Assembly: GCF_005233515.1 (NCBI RefSeq)
Contig: NZ_QFZZ01000002.1
Coordinates: 310,001-374,000 of the forward strand
Direction of reading: 5' to 3'
Length of the DNA stretch: 64,000 nucleotides
From: Pseudomonas sp. CFBP13508
GTDB taxonomy: Bacteria > Pseudomonadota > Gammaproteobacteria > Pseudomonadales > Pseudomonadaceae
The position numbers and the translations under genes were made by a program. Each line of letters starts with the position of its first letter. Position 1 is the first letter of the stretch. The notes under the pieces were generated by a model that made no database searches, had not been told where the DNA came from, and saw only the letters and a program-made list of their open reading frames with translations. Shown piece after piece: positions 56,480 to 64,000 of this stretch.

Positions 56480-58177
56480 TTACGCGGCAGACTTGGCCTT
56501 GATCTTCTTCAGTTCTTCATCTCGCAATTCGCGGCGCAGGATCTTGCCGACGTTGGTGGTCGGCAGCGCATCGCGGAACTCCACCGAACGCGGCACTTTG
56601 TAGCCGGTAACGTTGGCGCGCATGTGGTCCATGACCTGTTCTTTGGTCAGGGTCACTCCCGGTTTGGCGACGATGAAAATCTTGATCGCCTCACCCGACT
56701 TCTCGTCCGGCACGCCGATCGCCGCGCACTGCAATACGCCCGGCAAAGTCGCCAGCACGTCTTCCAGTTCGTTCGGATAGACGTTGAAGCCAGACACCAG
56801 AATCATGTCCTTCTTGCGATCGACAATGCGCATGTAGCCGTCCGGCTGGATCAGCGCGATGTCACCGGTTTTCAGCCAGCCGTCGCTGTCGAGCATTTCA
56901 TCGGTGGCTTCCTGACGCTGCCAGTAACCCTTCATCACTTGCGGGCCCTTGACGCACAGCTCGCCGATTTCACCCAGCGGCTGCTCGACACCGGCATCGT
57001 CGATGACTTTGCACAGGGTCGACGGTACCGGAATGCCAATGGTGCCGATCTGGATGTGCTGGATCGGGTTGACCGTGGCCACCGGGCTGGTTTCGGTCAT
57101 GCCGTAGCCTTCGCAGATGGCGCAACCGGTCACGGCTTTCCAGCGCTCGGCTGCCGCCAGTTGCAGGGCCATGCCGCCGGACAGGGTGACTTTCAGCGCG
57201 GAGAAATCCAGTTTGCGGAAACCTTCGTTGTTGCACAGCGCCACGAACAGCGTGTTCAGACCGACAAAACCGCTGAACTTCCACTTCGACAGCTCCTTGA
57301 CCATCGCCGGCAGGTCGCGCGGGTTGCTGATCAGGATGTTGTGGTTGCCGATCAGCATCATCGCCATGCAATGAAAGGTGAACGCATAGATGTGATACAG
57401 CGGCAGCGGCGTGATCAGGATCTCGCAGCCTTCGTTGAGGTTGGAGCCCATCAGCGCCTTGCATTGCAGCATGTTGGCGACCAGGTTGCGGTGCGTCAGC
57501 ATCGCACCCTTGGCCACGCCGGTGGTACCGCCGGTGTATTGCAGCACCGCGACATCGCCGCTGTCCGGATTGGCTTCGGCCACTGGCTGGCCGTGGCCCT
57601 TGCTCAGGACGTCGTTGAATTTGATGGCTTTGGGCAAGTGATAGGCCGGGACCATTTTCTTCACGTACTTGATGACGCTGTTGATCAGCAGGCGCTTGAT
57701 CGGCGGCAGCAGGTCGGCGACTTCGGTGACGATGACATGCTTGACGCCAGTCTTCGGCACCACGGCTTCGGCCAGGTGCGCCATGTTCGCCAGGCACACC
57801 AGGGCTTTGGCGCCGGAGTCGTTGAATTGGTGTTCCATTTCCCGCGCGGTGTACAACGGGTTGGTGTTGACCACGATCAGCCCGGCGCGAATGGCACCGA
57901 AGACCGCGACCGGATACTGCAGGACGTTGGGCAGTTGCACGGCGATTCGATCACCGGGCTGCAAGTCGGTATGCTGTTGCAGATACGCGGCAAAGGCACC
58001 GGACAGCTCGTACAGCTCACCGTAGGTGATTGTCTTGCCCAGGTTGCTGAAAGCCGGTTTGTTGGCGAAGCGTTGGCAGGATTGCTTCAACACTGCCTGA
58101 ATGTTCGGATACTCGTCTGGATTGATCTCGGCTGCGATTCCAGCCGGGTACTTATCCTTCCAAAAGTCTTCGATCAT
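56480..58177 (-). CDS. fadD1: Long-chain fatty acid-CoA ligase FadD1
   Basis: 565 residues. ATP/AMP motif YTGGTTGVAKG at 214-224, the linker motif GYGMTETSP, and the FACS signature (DGWLKTGDIALIQPDGYMRIVDRKKDMILVSGFNVYPNELED). Activates imported fatty acids to acyl-CoA at the inner membrane. Lies beside paralogue fadD2 with the same orientation, as in P. aeruginosa PA3299-PA3300. Confidence 0.94.
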   Translation of the reverse strand: MIEDFWKDKYPAGIAAEINPDEYPNIQAVLKQSCQRFANKPAFSNLGKTITYGELYELSGAFAAYLQQHTDLQPGDRIAVQLPNVLQYPVAVFGAIRAGLIVVNTNPLYTAREMEHQFNDSGAKALVCLANMAHLAEAVVPKTGVKHVIVTEVADLLPPIKRLLINSVIKYVKKMVPAYHLPKAIKFNDVLSKGHGQPVAEANPDSGDVAVLQYTGGTTGVAKGAMLTHRNLVANMLQCKALMGSNLNEGCEILITPLPLYHIYAFTFHCMAMMLIGNHNILISNPRDLPAMVKELSKWKFSGFVGLNTLFVALCNNEGFRKLDFSALKVTLSGGMALQLAAAERWKAVTGCAICEGYGMTETSPVATVNPIQHIQIGTIGIPVPSTLCKVIDDAGVEQPLGEIGELCVKGPQVMKGYWQRQEATDEMLDSDGWLKTGDIALIQPDGYMRIVDRKKDMILVSGFNVYPNELEDVLATLPGVLQCAAIGVPDEKSGEAIKIFIVAKPGVTLTKEQVMDHMRANVTGYKVPRSVEFRDALPTTNVGKILRRELRDEELKKIKAKSAA

Positions 58178-58524
58178 GGAAGCCCACTCCTCAGCAACGC
58201 GAATTCTTCACCGCATTTGATGCGATTATTATTGGTGTGTGTTTTGTATTGGTGAATCCGGCGTTTTACAGGCCGAGAAGTCACAAAGCGCGCCGAGAGT
58301 AGCAGCTTTGCCAAGGGTCGACCAGAGCCAAACGTGGGCCCTACAGTCATATTGATGACTCAAGACTTGCCAGCGGTCATTTTAGAGCAAAAATCCTATT
58401 AAACCGTGAAAGCCCCGTAGTCATGGGGTGTAAAAGCAAAAGATCGCAGCCTTCGGCAGCTCCTACATTTGGAATGCGTATCCTGTAGGAGCTGCCGAAG
58501 GCTGCGATCTTTTGCTTGTAACCT
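58178..58524. other. Intergenic region between fadD2 and fadD1 (347 bp)
   Basis: Presumed fadD1 promoter and a REPIN at 58434-58516. No other feature identified. Confidence 0.6.
58434..58516. repeat. REPIN (type A)
   Basis: AAAGATCGCAGCCTTCGGCAG and its inverted copy directly behind fadD2. Confidence 0.9.
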
Positions 58525-60213
58525 TTATGCGATATCCCGCAACTCGCGCCGCAGAATTTTCCCTACAGGCGTCATCGGCAACGACTCACGCAACACGATG
58601 TGTTTCGGCACCTTGTAGGCCGTGAAGTGTTCTTTGCAGTAGGCCTTCAGCTCTTCCAGGCTGACCCCGCTCTCCCGCGCTACCACAAACAGCTTCACCG
58701 CCTCTCCCGAACGCTCGTCCGGCACGCCGATGACCGCGCAGTTGGCGACTTTCGGGTGGGCCATGACCACGTCTTCGATTTCGTTGGGGTACACGTTGAA
58801 GCCGGAGACGATGATCATGTCCTTCTTGCGATCGACGATGCGCACGAAACCGTCCGGGTCGATCACGGCGATATCGCCAGACTTGAACCAGCCCTCGGCA
58901 TCCAGCACTTCGGCGGTAGCTTCGGGTTTGTTCCAGTAGCCCTTCATGATCTGCGGGCCTTTGATGCATAGCTCGCCGCGCTCGCCCAGTGGCTGCTCAA
59001 CGCCGTCATCGTTGATGATTTTCACCAGCGTGCCCGGCACCGGCAGGCCGACAGTGCCCAGCCGCGACTGATCGCCGTAAGGGTTGGTGCAGGCTACTGG
59101 CGAGGTTTCGGTCAGGCCGTAGCCTTCAGTGATACGGCAACCGGTCATCTGCTCCCAGCGCTCGGCGGTGGCCTTGACCAGCGCGGTGCCGCCGGAGTTG
59201 GTCAGCTTCAGGCTGGAGAAATCCAGGGTCTTGAAATCCGGGTGGTCCATCAGCGCGACGAACAAGGTGTTCAGACCCAGCAGCGCCGAGAAGCGCCAGT
59301 TTTTCAGTTCCTTGATGAAGCCGGCAATGTCGCGCGGATTGGAGATCAGCACGTTGTGGTTGCCCGAGACCATCATGCACATGCAATTCGCGGTGAAGGC
59401 ATAGATGTGGTACAGCGGCAGCGGCGCGATCATCACCTCTTGGCCTTCGCGCAACAGAGGTTGACCGTCCGGGCCGAGCTGAGCCAGACACGCGCGCACC
59501 TGCTGCATGTTCGCCACCAGATTGCCGTGGGTGAGCATCGCGCCCTTGGCCAGGCCGGTGGTGCCGCCGGTGTATTGCAGCACGGCGATGTCGTCGAGGC
59601 CGACGTTCAGCGGCTTGATACCCTGACCGCGGCCCATGCGCAGCGCGCTTTTGAACGAGGTGGCTTGCGGCAGCGAATACTCGGGAACCAGTTTCTTCAC
59701 TTTGCTGACCACGGTGTTGACCAGCCAGCCTTTGGCGGTGGGCATCAGGTCGCCCATCTTCGCTTCGATCAAATATTGGATGTCGGTGTCGGGCAACACT
59801 TCCTGGACTTTCTGCCCGAACAGATTCAGGTAGACCAGCGCGCGTGCGCCGGAATCCTTGAACTGGTGGCGCATTTCCCGCGGTGTGTACAGCGGGTTGG
59901 TGTTGACCACGATCAGCCCGGCGCGCAGCGCGCCGAACACGGCAATCGGATAATGCAGAACGTTGGGCATCTGCACCGCAATGCGATCCCCCGGCACCAG
60001 ATCGGTATGGGCCTGCAGATAACCGGCGAACGCCGCGCTCTGGCGTTCGAGTTCGGCGTAGGTCAGGGTGATGCCCATGCTGCTGAACGCCGGGCGGTCG
60101 GCGAATTTCTTGCAGGAACGCTCAAACACTTCGATGACCGACTTGAATTCACCCATGTCGATGTCCAGCGGTACGCCGGCTGGGCGCTTGTCATTCCAGA
60201 AATCAGGTTGCAT
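58525..60213 (-). CDS. fadD2: Long-chain fatty acid-CoA ligase FadD2
   Basis: 562 residues starting MQPDFWNDKRPAGVPLDIDM; the longer frame to 60381 is discarded because GAGGA precedes 60213. Same motifs as FadD1: YTGGTTGLAKG, GYGLTETSP and WFKSGDIAVIDPDGFVRIVDRKKDMIIVSGFNVYPNEIED. Acts on fatty acids, perhaps shorter chains than FadD1 as reported for the P. aeruginosa pair. Divergent from the hydrolase gene. Confidence 0.94.
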   Translation of the reverse strand: MQPDFWNDKRPAGVPLDIDMGEFKSVIEVFERSCKKFADRPAFSSMGITLTYAELERQSAAFAGYLQAHTDLVPGDRIAVQMPNVLHYPIAVFGALRAGLIVVNTNPLYTPREMRHQFKDSGARALVYLNLFGQKVQEVLPDTDIQYLIEAKMGDLMPTAKGWLVNTVVSKVKKLVPEYSLPQATSFKSALRMGRGQGIKPLNVGLDDIAVLQYTGGTTGLAKGAMLTHGNLVANMQQVRACLAQLGPDGQPLLREGQEVMIAPLPLYHIYAFTANCMCMMVSGNHNVLISNPRDIAGFIKELKNWRFSALLGLNTLFVALMDHPDFKTLDFSSLKLTNSGGTALVKATAERWEQMTGCRITEGYGLTETSPVACTNPYGDQSRLGTVGLPVPGTLVKIINDDGVEQPLGERGELCIKGPQIMKGYWNKPEATAEVLDAEGWFKSGDIAVIDPDGFVRIVDRKKDMIIVSGFNVYPNEIEDVVMAHPKVANCAVIGVPDERSGEAVKLFVVARESGVSLEELKAYCKEHFTAYKVPKHIVLRESLPMTPVGKILRRELRDIA

Positions 60214-60438
60214 TGTTCTTGTCCTCTTTACCTGAGCCGATCCGGGAGCCGCTTTCTGTCGTTTCTGCTTCGTCCATTGAAGGCGAAAAGCACAAAGCGG
60301 AGCTTCACGGACACTAGCAGCTATGGCCATTGAGGCAAATATGACGCAAGCCCTCATTGATCCCGTGAATCTTCCTGCCATGGCGTGAGCTGATCAGACG
60401 CGCTATACACTGTGGCGATGCTGAGCAAAGGAATCGCC

Positions 60439-61383
60439 ATGACACACGACACCTTCTGGCTGGACGCGAATGACCGCAGCCGCCTGTACGTCAACCGCTG
60501 GCTGCCGGCCACGCCATTGAAAGCGGTGGTTCTGCTGGCCCATGGCATGGCCGAACACAGTGCTCGCTACGCCCGCCTCGCCGACACGTTTTGCGACAAA
60601 GACTATGGCGTCTACGCCCCGGATCTGCGCGGCCATGGCCGCACAGCCGACAACGGCACCCTCGGCCACTTCGCCGATGACGATGGCTGGTGCAAGGTCG
60701 TCGGCGATCTGGCCAGCCTCAACCAGCACATCGGCCAGCAACACCCCGGCGTGCCGATCATCCTGCTCGGCCACAGCATGGGCAGCTACATCGCCCAGGC
60801 CTATCTGCTGCATCACAGCGCCAGTCTGCACGGGGCGATTCTCAGCGGCTCGAATTTCCAGCCAGTGGCGCTGTATCGCGCTGCGCGGCAGATTGCCCGG
60901 CTGGAAAAACTGCGTCAGGGCGGCAAGGGCCGCAGTGCGTTGATCGAGTGGCTGTCGTTCGGCTCGTTCAACAATAAATTCAAACCGGTGCGCACCCGTT
61001 TCGACTGGCTGAGCCGCGACCCGGCGGAGGTCGACAAGTACGCCGCCGACCCGTTGTGTGGCTTTCGCTGTACCAATCAGTTCTGGATCGACCTGCTCGG
61101 CGGCTTGCAGCAAATCAGCAAAGCGTCCAATCTCGCGCAGATCGATCCGGGCCTGCCACTGCTGGTGATTGGCGGCGAATGTGATCCGGTGAGCGAGGGC
61201 AAGCGTCTGACAGATCTGGCCAATGCCTTGCGCAGGGCCGGCAGCCAGCATCTGCAACTGAAGATCTACCCGCAGGCCCGGCACGAATTGTTCAATGAAA
61301 GCAATCGCGACGAAGTGACTACCGATGTGCTCGCCTGGATCGACCAGGCCCTGAGCCATCGGCGCCCGCAGCGTAGCGAATAA
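60439..61383 (+). CDS. Alpha/beta hydrolase, lysophospholipase-like
   Basis: 314 residues. Serine-hydrolase fold of the monoglyceride lipase/PldB type: LLAHGMAEHSARYARLA, YAPDLRGHGRTA, nucleophile elbow LLGHSMGSYIAQ and later GGECDPVSEGKR and ARHELFNE that give the acid and the histidine. AAGGA precedes the ATG at 60439. Divergent from fadD2, with phaJ1 43 bases after its end: lipid-derived fatty acids would pass to FadD. Confidence 0.9.
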   Translation: MTHDTFWLDANDRSRLYVNRWLPATPLKAVVLLAHGMAEHSARYARLADTFCDKDYGVYAPDLRGHGRTADNGTLGHFADDDGWCKVVGDLASLNQHIGQQHPGVPIILLGHSMGSYIAQAYLLHHSASLHGAILSGSNFQPVALYRAARQIARLEKLRQGGKGRSALIEWLSFGSFNNKFKPVRTRFDWLSRDPAEVDKYAADPLCGFRCTNQFWIDLLGGLQQISKASNLAQIDPGLPLLVIGGECDPVSEGKRLTDLANALRRAGSQHLQLKIYPQARHELFNESNRDEVTTDVLAWIDQALSHRRPQRSE

Positions 61384-61426
61384 TTTTTTGTGGATTCACT
61401 GAAATCCGTCACAGGAATCGAAACCG

Positions 61427-61897
61427 ATGACCCAGGTTACCAACATCCCTTACGAAGCCCTTGAAGTCGGCCAGACCGCCAGCTACAGCAAGACTGTCGA
61501 AGAGCGCGACATTCAGCTGTTCGCCGCGATGTCGGGCGACCACAACCCGGTGCACCTGGACGCCGAGTTTGCCGCCGCCAGCATGTTCAAGGAACGCATC
61601 GCCCACGGCATGTTCAGCGGTGCGCTGATCAGCGCAGCGGTGGCCTGTGAATTGCCTGGGCCGGGCACCATTTATATCGGCCAGCAGATGAGCTTTCAGA
61701 AGCCTGTGAAGATCGGCGACACGCTGACGGTGCGCCTGGAAATTCTGGAGAAACTACCGAAATTCCGCGTGCGTATTGCCACTCGCGTGTTCAATCAGCG
61801 TGATGAGTTGGTGGTGGATGGCGAGGCGGAGATTCTCGCGCCGCGTAAACAGCAGACGGTAACGTTGCCGACATTGCCGGCGATCAGTATCGGCTGA
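61427..61897 (+). CDS. phaJ1: (R)-specific enoyl-CoA hydratase (MaoC-like)
   Basis: 156 residues, the size of P. aeruginosa PhaJ1. Hot-dog fold with the MaoC catalytic segment FAAMSGDHNPVHLDAEFAAASMFKERIAHGMFSGALIS (D and H). Turns trans-enoyl-CoA from beta-oxidation into (R)-3-hydroxyacyl-CoA for polyhydroxyalkanoate synthesis. Position next to fadD1-fadD2 and the hydrolase is conserved. Confidence 0.85.
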   Translation: MTQVTNIPYEALEVGQTASYSKTVEERDIQLFAAMSGDHNPVHLDAEFAAASMFKERIAHGMFSGALISAAVACELPGPGTIYIGQQMSFQKPVKIGDTLTVRLEILEKLPKFRVRIATRVFNQRDELVVDGEAEILAPRKQQTVTLPTLPAISIG

Positions 61898-61926
61898 TGG
61901 ATTTTAGGGTGTCAGGTAGATTGCTG

Positions 61927-62128
61927 CCCCCTCACCCCAACCCTCTCCCCCAAGGGGGCGAGGAGGAAAGGGAGCTGATCTGCATCGGATTCAAATCCTG
62001 CGCTCGGCGCGGGCGATCTTCAAGACCTTCCAGAACCAGAGTTCAACTCAGATCGCTCAAGTCGGCGTAACTCCGGCATTCACCTCGGTCAGTCCCCTCT
62101 CCCTCCGGGAGAGGGCTAGGGTGAGGGG
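61927..62128. repeat. Type D palindromic intergenic element
   Basis: Ends CCCCTCACCCCAACCCTCTCCC and GGGAGAGGGCTAGGGTGAGGGG are inverted copies; interior carries AAGTCGGCGTAACTCC and CAGTCCCCTCTCCC, close to the element at 30545-30752. Confidence 0.85.
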
Positions 62129-62142
62129 CTTTTCCTGCGGGC

Positions 62143-62175
62143 ACAAAAAAACGCCAGACGAGCTGGCGTTTTTTA
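62143..62175 (-). terminator. Rho-independent terminator of the PA2169-family gene
   Basis: ACGCCAG, 6-base loop, CTGGCGT with A and T tracts on both sides, 16 bases after the stop. Confidence 0.88.
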
Positions 62176-62190
62176 TCAGCCGACTAACTC

Positions 62191-62658
62191 TTACGAGTTG
62201 GCACGAGCCTGGTTGCGCAGGGCTTTCACCTGGTCGTGGTTGCGTTGTACGCCGTGGTACTGACGCTCAACCAGATCCTTGATGCCCACCAGATTGTGCT
62301 TGTTGATCTTCTCGATCGCTTCACGATAAGCCTTCAGCGCATGGTCTTCACCGCGCTCGGCTTCGTTCAGCACAGCCTCTTCATCTTTACCGGTGAACAT
62401 GGATTTCACGTCGACCCAGCGACGGTGCAGATCACCGGCGACGCTGGTCGAAGTTTCCGGATCACCGCCCAGCGAACGTACCTGAGCCTGCAGCTCGGCT
62501 GCTGCGGTGGCGCAATCGGCGGAGCGCTGCACGAACAGGGTTTTCAGTTCTGGGTGCTTAATGTCTTCGGCGCAAGTCTTGAACCCTTCCTGACCGTCCT
62601 TGCAGGTTTCAATCAGGTCGTTGAGTACAGAAATGGCTTCTTTATTCATGTCGGTCAT
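62191..62658 (-). CDS. PA2169-family four-helix-bundle protein (DUF2383)
   Basis: 155 residues: VLNDLIETCKDGQEGFKTCAEDI, LKTLFVQRSADCATAAAELQAQVRSLGG, HRRWVDVKSMFTGKDEEAVLNEAERGEDHALKAYREAIE. This is the ferritin-like four-helix bundle with E/H residues at metal-site positions. Stress-associated in Pseudomonas; function not settled. Confidence 0.92.
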   Translation of the reverse strand: MTDMNKEAISVLNDLIETCKDGQEGFKTCAEDIKHPELKTLFVQRSADCATAAAELQAQVRSLGGDPETSTSVAGDLHRRWVDVKSMFTGKDEEAVLNEAERGEDHALKAYREAIEKINKHNLVGIKDLVERQYHGVQRNHDQVKALRNQARANS

Positions 62659-62864
62659 TTTTCAATTCCTTGCGATGGGTTGAAGATGCAAGGGATATTG
62701 CAGCGTGCGTGCCAGCTTCGCTTCAGGTAGAAATATCTTTGTTTTCAGTGACTTAAGAAAGATTGAACCATCTGTATGCTGGTTTTTTGCATGATCTGTC
62801 ATTTGGCCTGCATGCAGAATGCCTGTATTTTCCAGGCTGTTATGTGAATCGATGAAGCGTGCTG

Positions 62865-63101
62865 ATGAATCCGGAAAAACTCGAACTGTTGATCACCCGC
62901 GAGATGCCCTTCGGCAAATACAAAGGGCGGATCATTGCCGACTTGCCTGGCCCCTATCTGAACTGGTTCGCCCGCGAAGGTTTTCCCCACGGCGAACTCG
63001 GTGGCCTGTTGGCGTTGATGCAGGAGATCGACCACAACGGCTTGTCCGACCTGCTCGAGCCGCTACGCGCCAAACATGGCAAACCCGCCCCGCGCCACTG
63101 A
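62865..63101 (+). CDS. DUF3820-family protein
   Basis: 78 residues beginning MNPEKLELLITREMPFGKYKGRIIADLPGPYLNWFAREGFPHGELGGLLALMQEIDHNGL. This matches the DUF3820 family (MPFGKYKG ... LP-x-YL-x-WF), sometimes described as quorum-sensing-regulated virulence factor. Weak ribosome binding site. Precedes the aminotransferase gene by 30 bases, so co-transcription is likely. Confidence 0.85.
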   Translation: MNPEKLELLITREMPFGKYKGRIIADLPGPYLNWFAREGFPHGELGGLLALMQEIDHNGLSDLLEPLRAKHGKPAPRH

Positions 63102-63131
63102 CGCGCCCTCCTCTCTTGAGCCTTGTCGACC

Positions 63132-64000
63132 ATGCCTGACAACACCCGCCGCGCCCGTGACGAAGCCTTCTGGCAAACCTTTGCCGACCGATACGATGTG
63201 CAGCCCGGCCCGGTCAATCTGGAAAACGGTTACTTCGGGCGCATGTCGCGCACGGTGATCGAGGAGTACCAGCGCAACATCGAGCTGATCAACACCAGCA
63301 ACTCGGTTTATGCGCGGCAACGCTTCGAGCAGCACGGCAACCTCGAAATCCGCGCGCAACTGGCAGAACTGATTGGCGTACGCGCGCAAAGCGTGGCGCT
63401 GACGCGCAATGCCACCGAAGGCCTGCAATCGCTGATCCGCAATTACAATCGCCTGCAACCGGGCGATCAGGTGCTGATCTGCGACCTCGAGTACGACACG
63501 GTCAAGGGCGCCATGCGCTGGCTGGCGAAACACCGTGGCGTTGAGGTTATCGAAATATCCCACCGCCACCCGGCCAGTTTCGACAGCCTGCTGGAAAGCT
63601 ACCGCGAAGCTTTCACCCGCCACCCGAAACTTAAACTGATGGCGCTGACCCATGTCACCCATCGCACCGGCCTGGTCATGCCGGTACAAGCCATCGCCGC
63701 GCTGGCCAAAGAGCACGGCGTAGACATCATCCTCGACGGTGCCCACGCCCTCGGCCAGATTGAATTTGACCTGCAAGCGCTGGGCATCGCCTTCGCCGGT
63801 TACAATCTGCACAAATGGATCGGCGCGCCGCTGACCCTCGGCTTCATTTATATCGCCCCGCAGCGTCTGGCCGACATTGATCCGGACATGGGCGAGATGC
63901 ATTACCCGGTCACCGATATTCGCGCGCGCACCTCGTACAGCACGCCGAACATCCCGGCGCTGATGACCTTGCCGCTGGTGTTCGAAGAGCACGACGCCCT
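63132..64000 (+). CDS. Class V aminotransferase (isopenicillin-N-epimerase-like), 3' end outside window
   Basis: 289 residues visible. PLP-binding region: TRNATEGLQSLI (cofactor phosphate), ILDGAHALGQIEFDLQALG with D202 and H205, and the lysine K228 in GYNLHKWIGAP. The fold matches CefD/Csd-like epimerase or lyase enzymes. No signal peptide is seen. Substrate unknown. The gene continues past base 64000. Confidence 0.88.
   Translation, partial: MPDNTRRARDEAFWQTFADRYDVQPGPVNLENGYFGRMSRTVIEEYQRNIELINTSNSVYARQRFEQHGNLEIRAQLAELIGVRAQSVALTRNATEGLQSLIRNYNRLQPGDQVLICDLEYDTVKGAMRWLAKHRGVEVIEISHRHPASFDSLLESYREAFTRHPKLKLMALTHVTHRTGLVMPVQAIAALAKEHGVDIILDGAHALGQIEFDLQALGIAFAGYNLHKWIGAPLTLGFIYIAPQRLADIDPDMGEMHYPVTDIRARTSYSTPNIPALMTLPLVFEEHDA

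Noticed and set aside
56222..58255. 677-codon open frame antisense to fadD1
   Set aside because: Crosses a terminator and a palindromic element and is antisense to an unmistakable ligase gene.

Overview
The window looks like a chromosomal segment of a Pseudomonas of the fluorescens group. The evidence is the arginine ABC operon aotJQMOP with its AraC-type regulator argR, the tandem pair fadD1-fadD2 followed by a hydrolase and a PhaJ1-type hydratase, BdlA-like PAS chemoreceptors, and several dense families of REP/REPIN palindromes typical of that group. Host genes are GC-rich. No rRNA, tRNA, CRISPR array, integrase or insertion sequence was recognised.

Layout: 1-1629 is the 3' end of a large leucine-rich-repeat protein. 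1637-7019 is argR and the aot arginine uptake operon (minus strand). 7714-9669 is acsA. 10079-12140 holds a small secreted DUF2790 protein and nrdB, which stands apart from nrdA and has an NrdR-box-like palindrome and a long leader. 12257-17809 is a visibly AT-rich defence island, all on the minus strand: a Dcm-type C5 methyltransferase, Vsr, an EcoRII-type restriction enzyme, then a tightly packed DUF262 - HEPN - stand-alone EcoRII-N-like cassette. 18298-21248 continues as accessory DNA (BRO-N protein and three poorly known genes). 21308-24131 has a TauE/SafE exporter, an AraC regulator, an XRE protein gene under a very good LexA box, and a HigBA-type toxin-antitoxin pair.

24142-44689 is mixed chromosomal content: MBL hydrolase/TetR, a PAS chemoreceptor, DUF1003, glpQ, a PepSY protein, a classical MCP, zntB, pitA, a LysR/SDR pair, a LysR/PACE-efflux pair, an ECF42-type sigma factor with its DGPF partner and a SnoaL-like protein, two GNATs, a flavin-binding protein, a GyrI-like protein and a LysE exporter. 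44828-64000 has alaC, the gluconate genes gntP-gntK-gntR with GntR operator-like sites, a second LysR/PACE pair, a second BdlA-like receptor, a 36-residue lysine-rich protein, def with a YihY/BrkB membrane protein, csbD-like, fadD1, fadD2, lysophospholipase-like hydrolase, phaJ1, a PA2169-family protein, a DUF3820 protein, and a class V aminotransferase cut by the window end.

The most promising candidate for an undescribed system is 12257-14258: DUF262 (modified-DNA-sensing NTPase family) with no HNH partner, an adjacent HEPN protein with an intact R-x4-H motif (predicted RNase), and a small protein colinear with the N-terminal effector domain of the neighbouring EcoRII-type enzyme. A 130-bp sequence triplicated inside a palindromic intergenic element at 38999-39434 is a second unusual structure.
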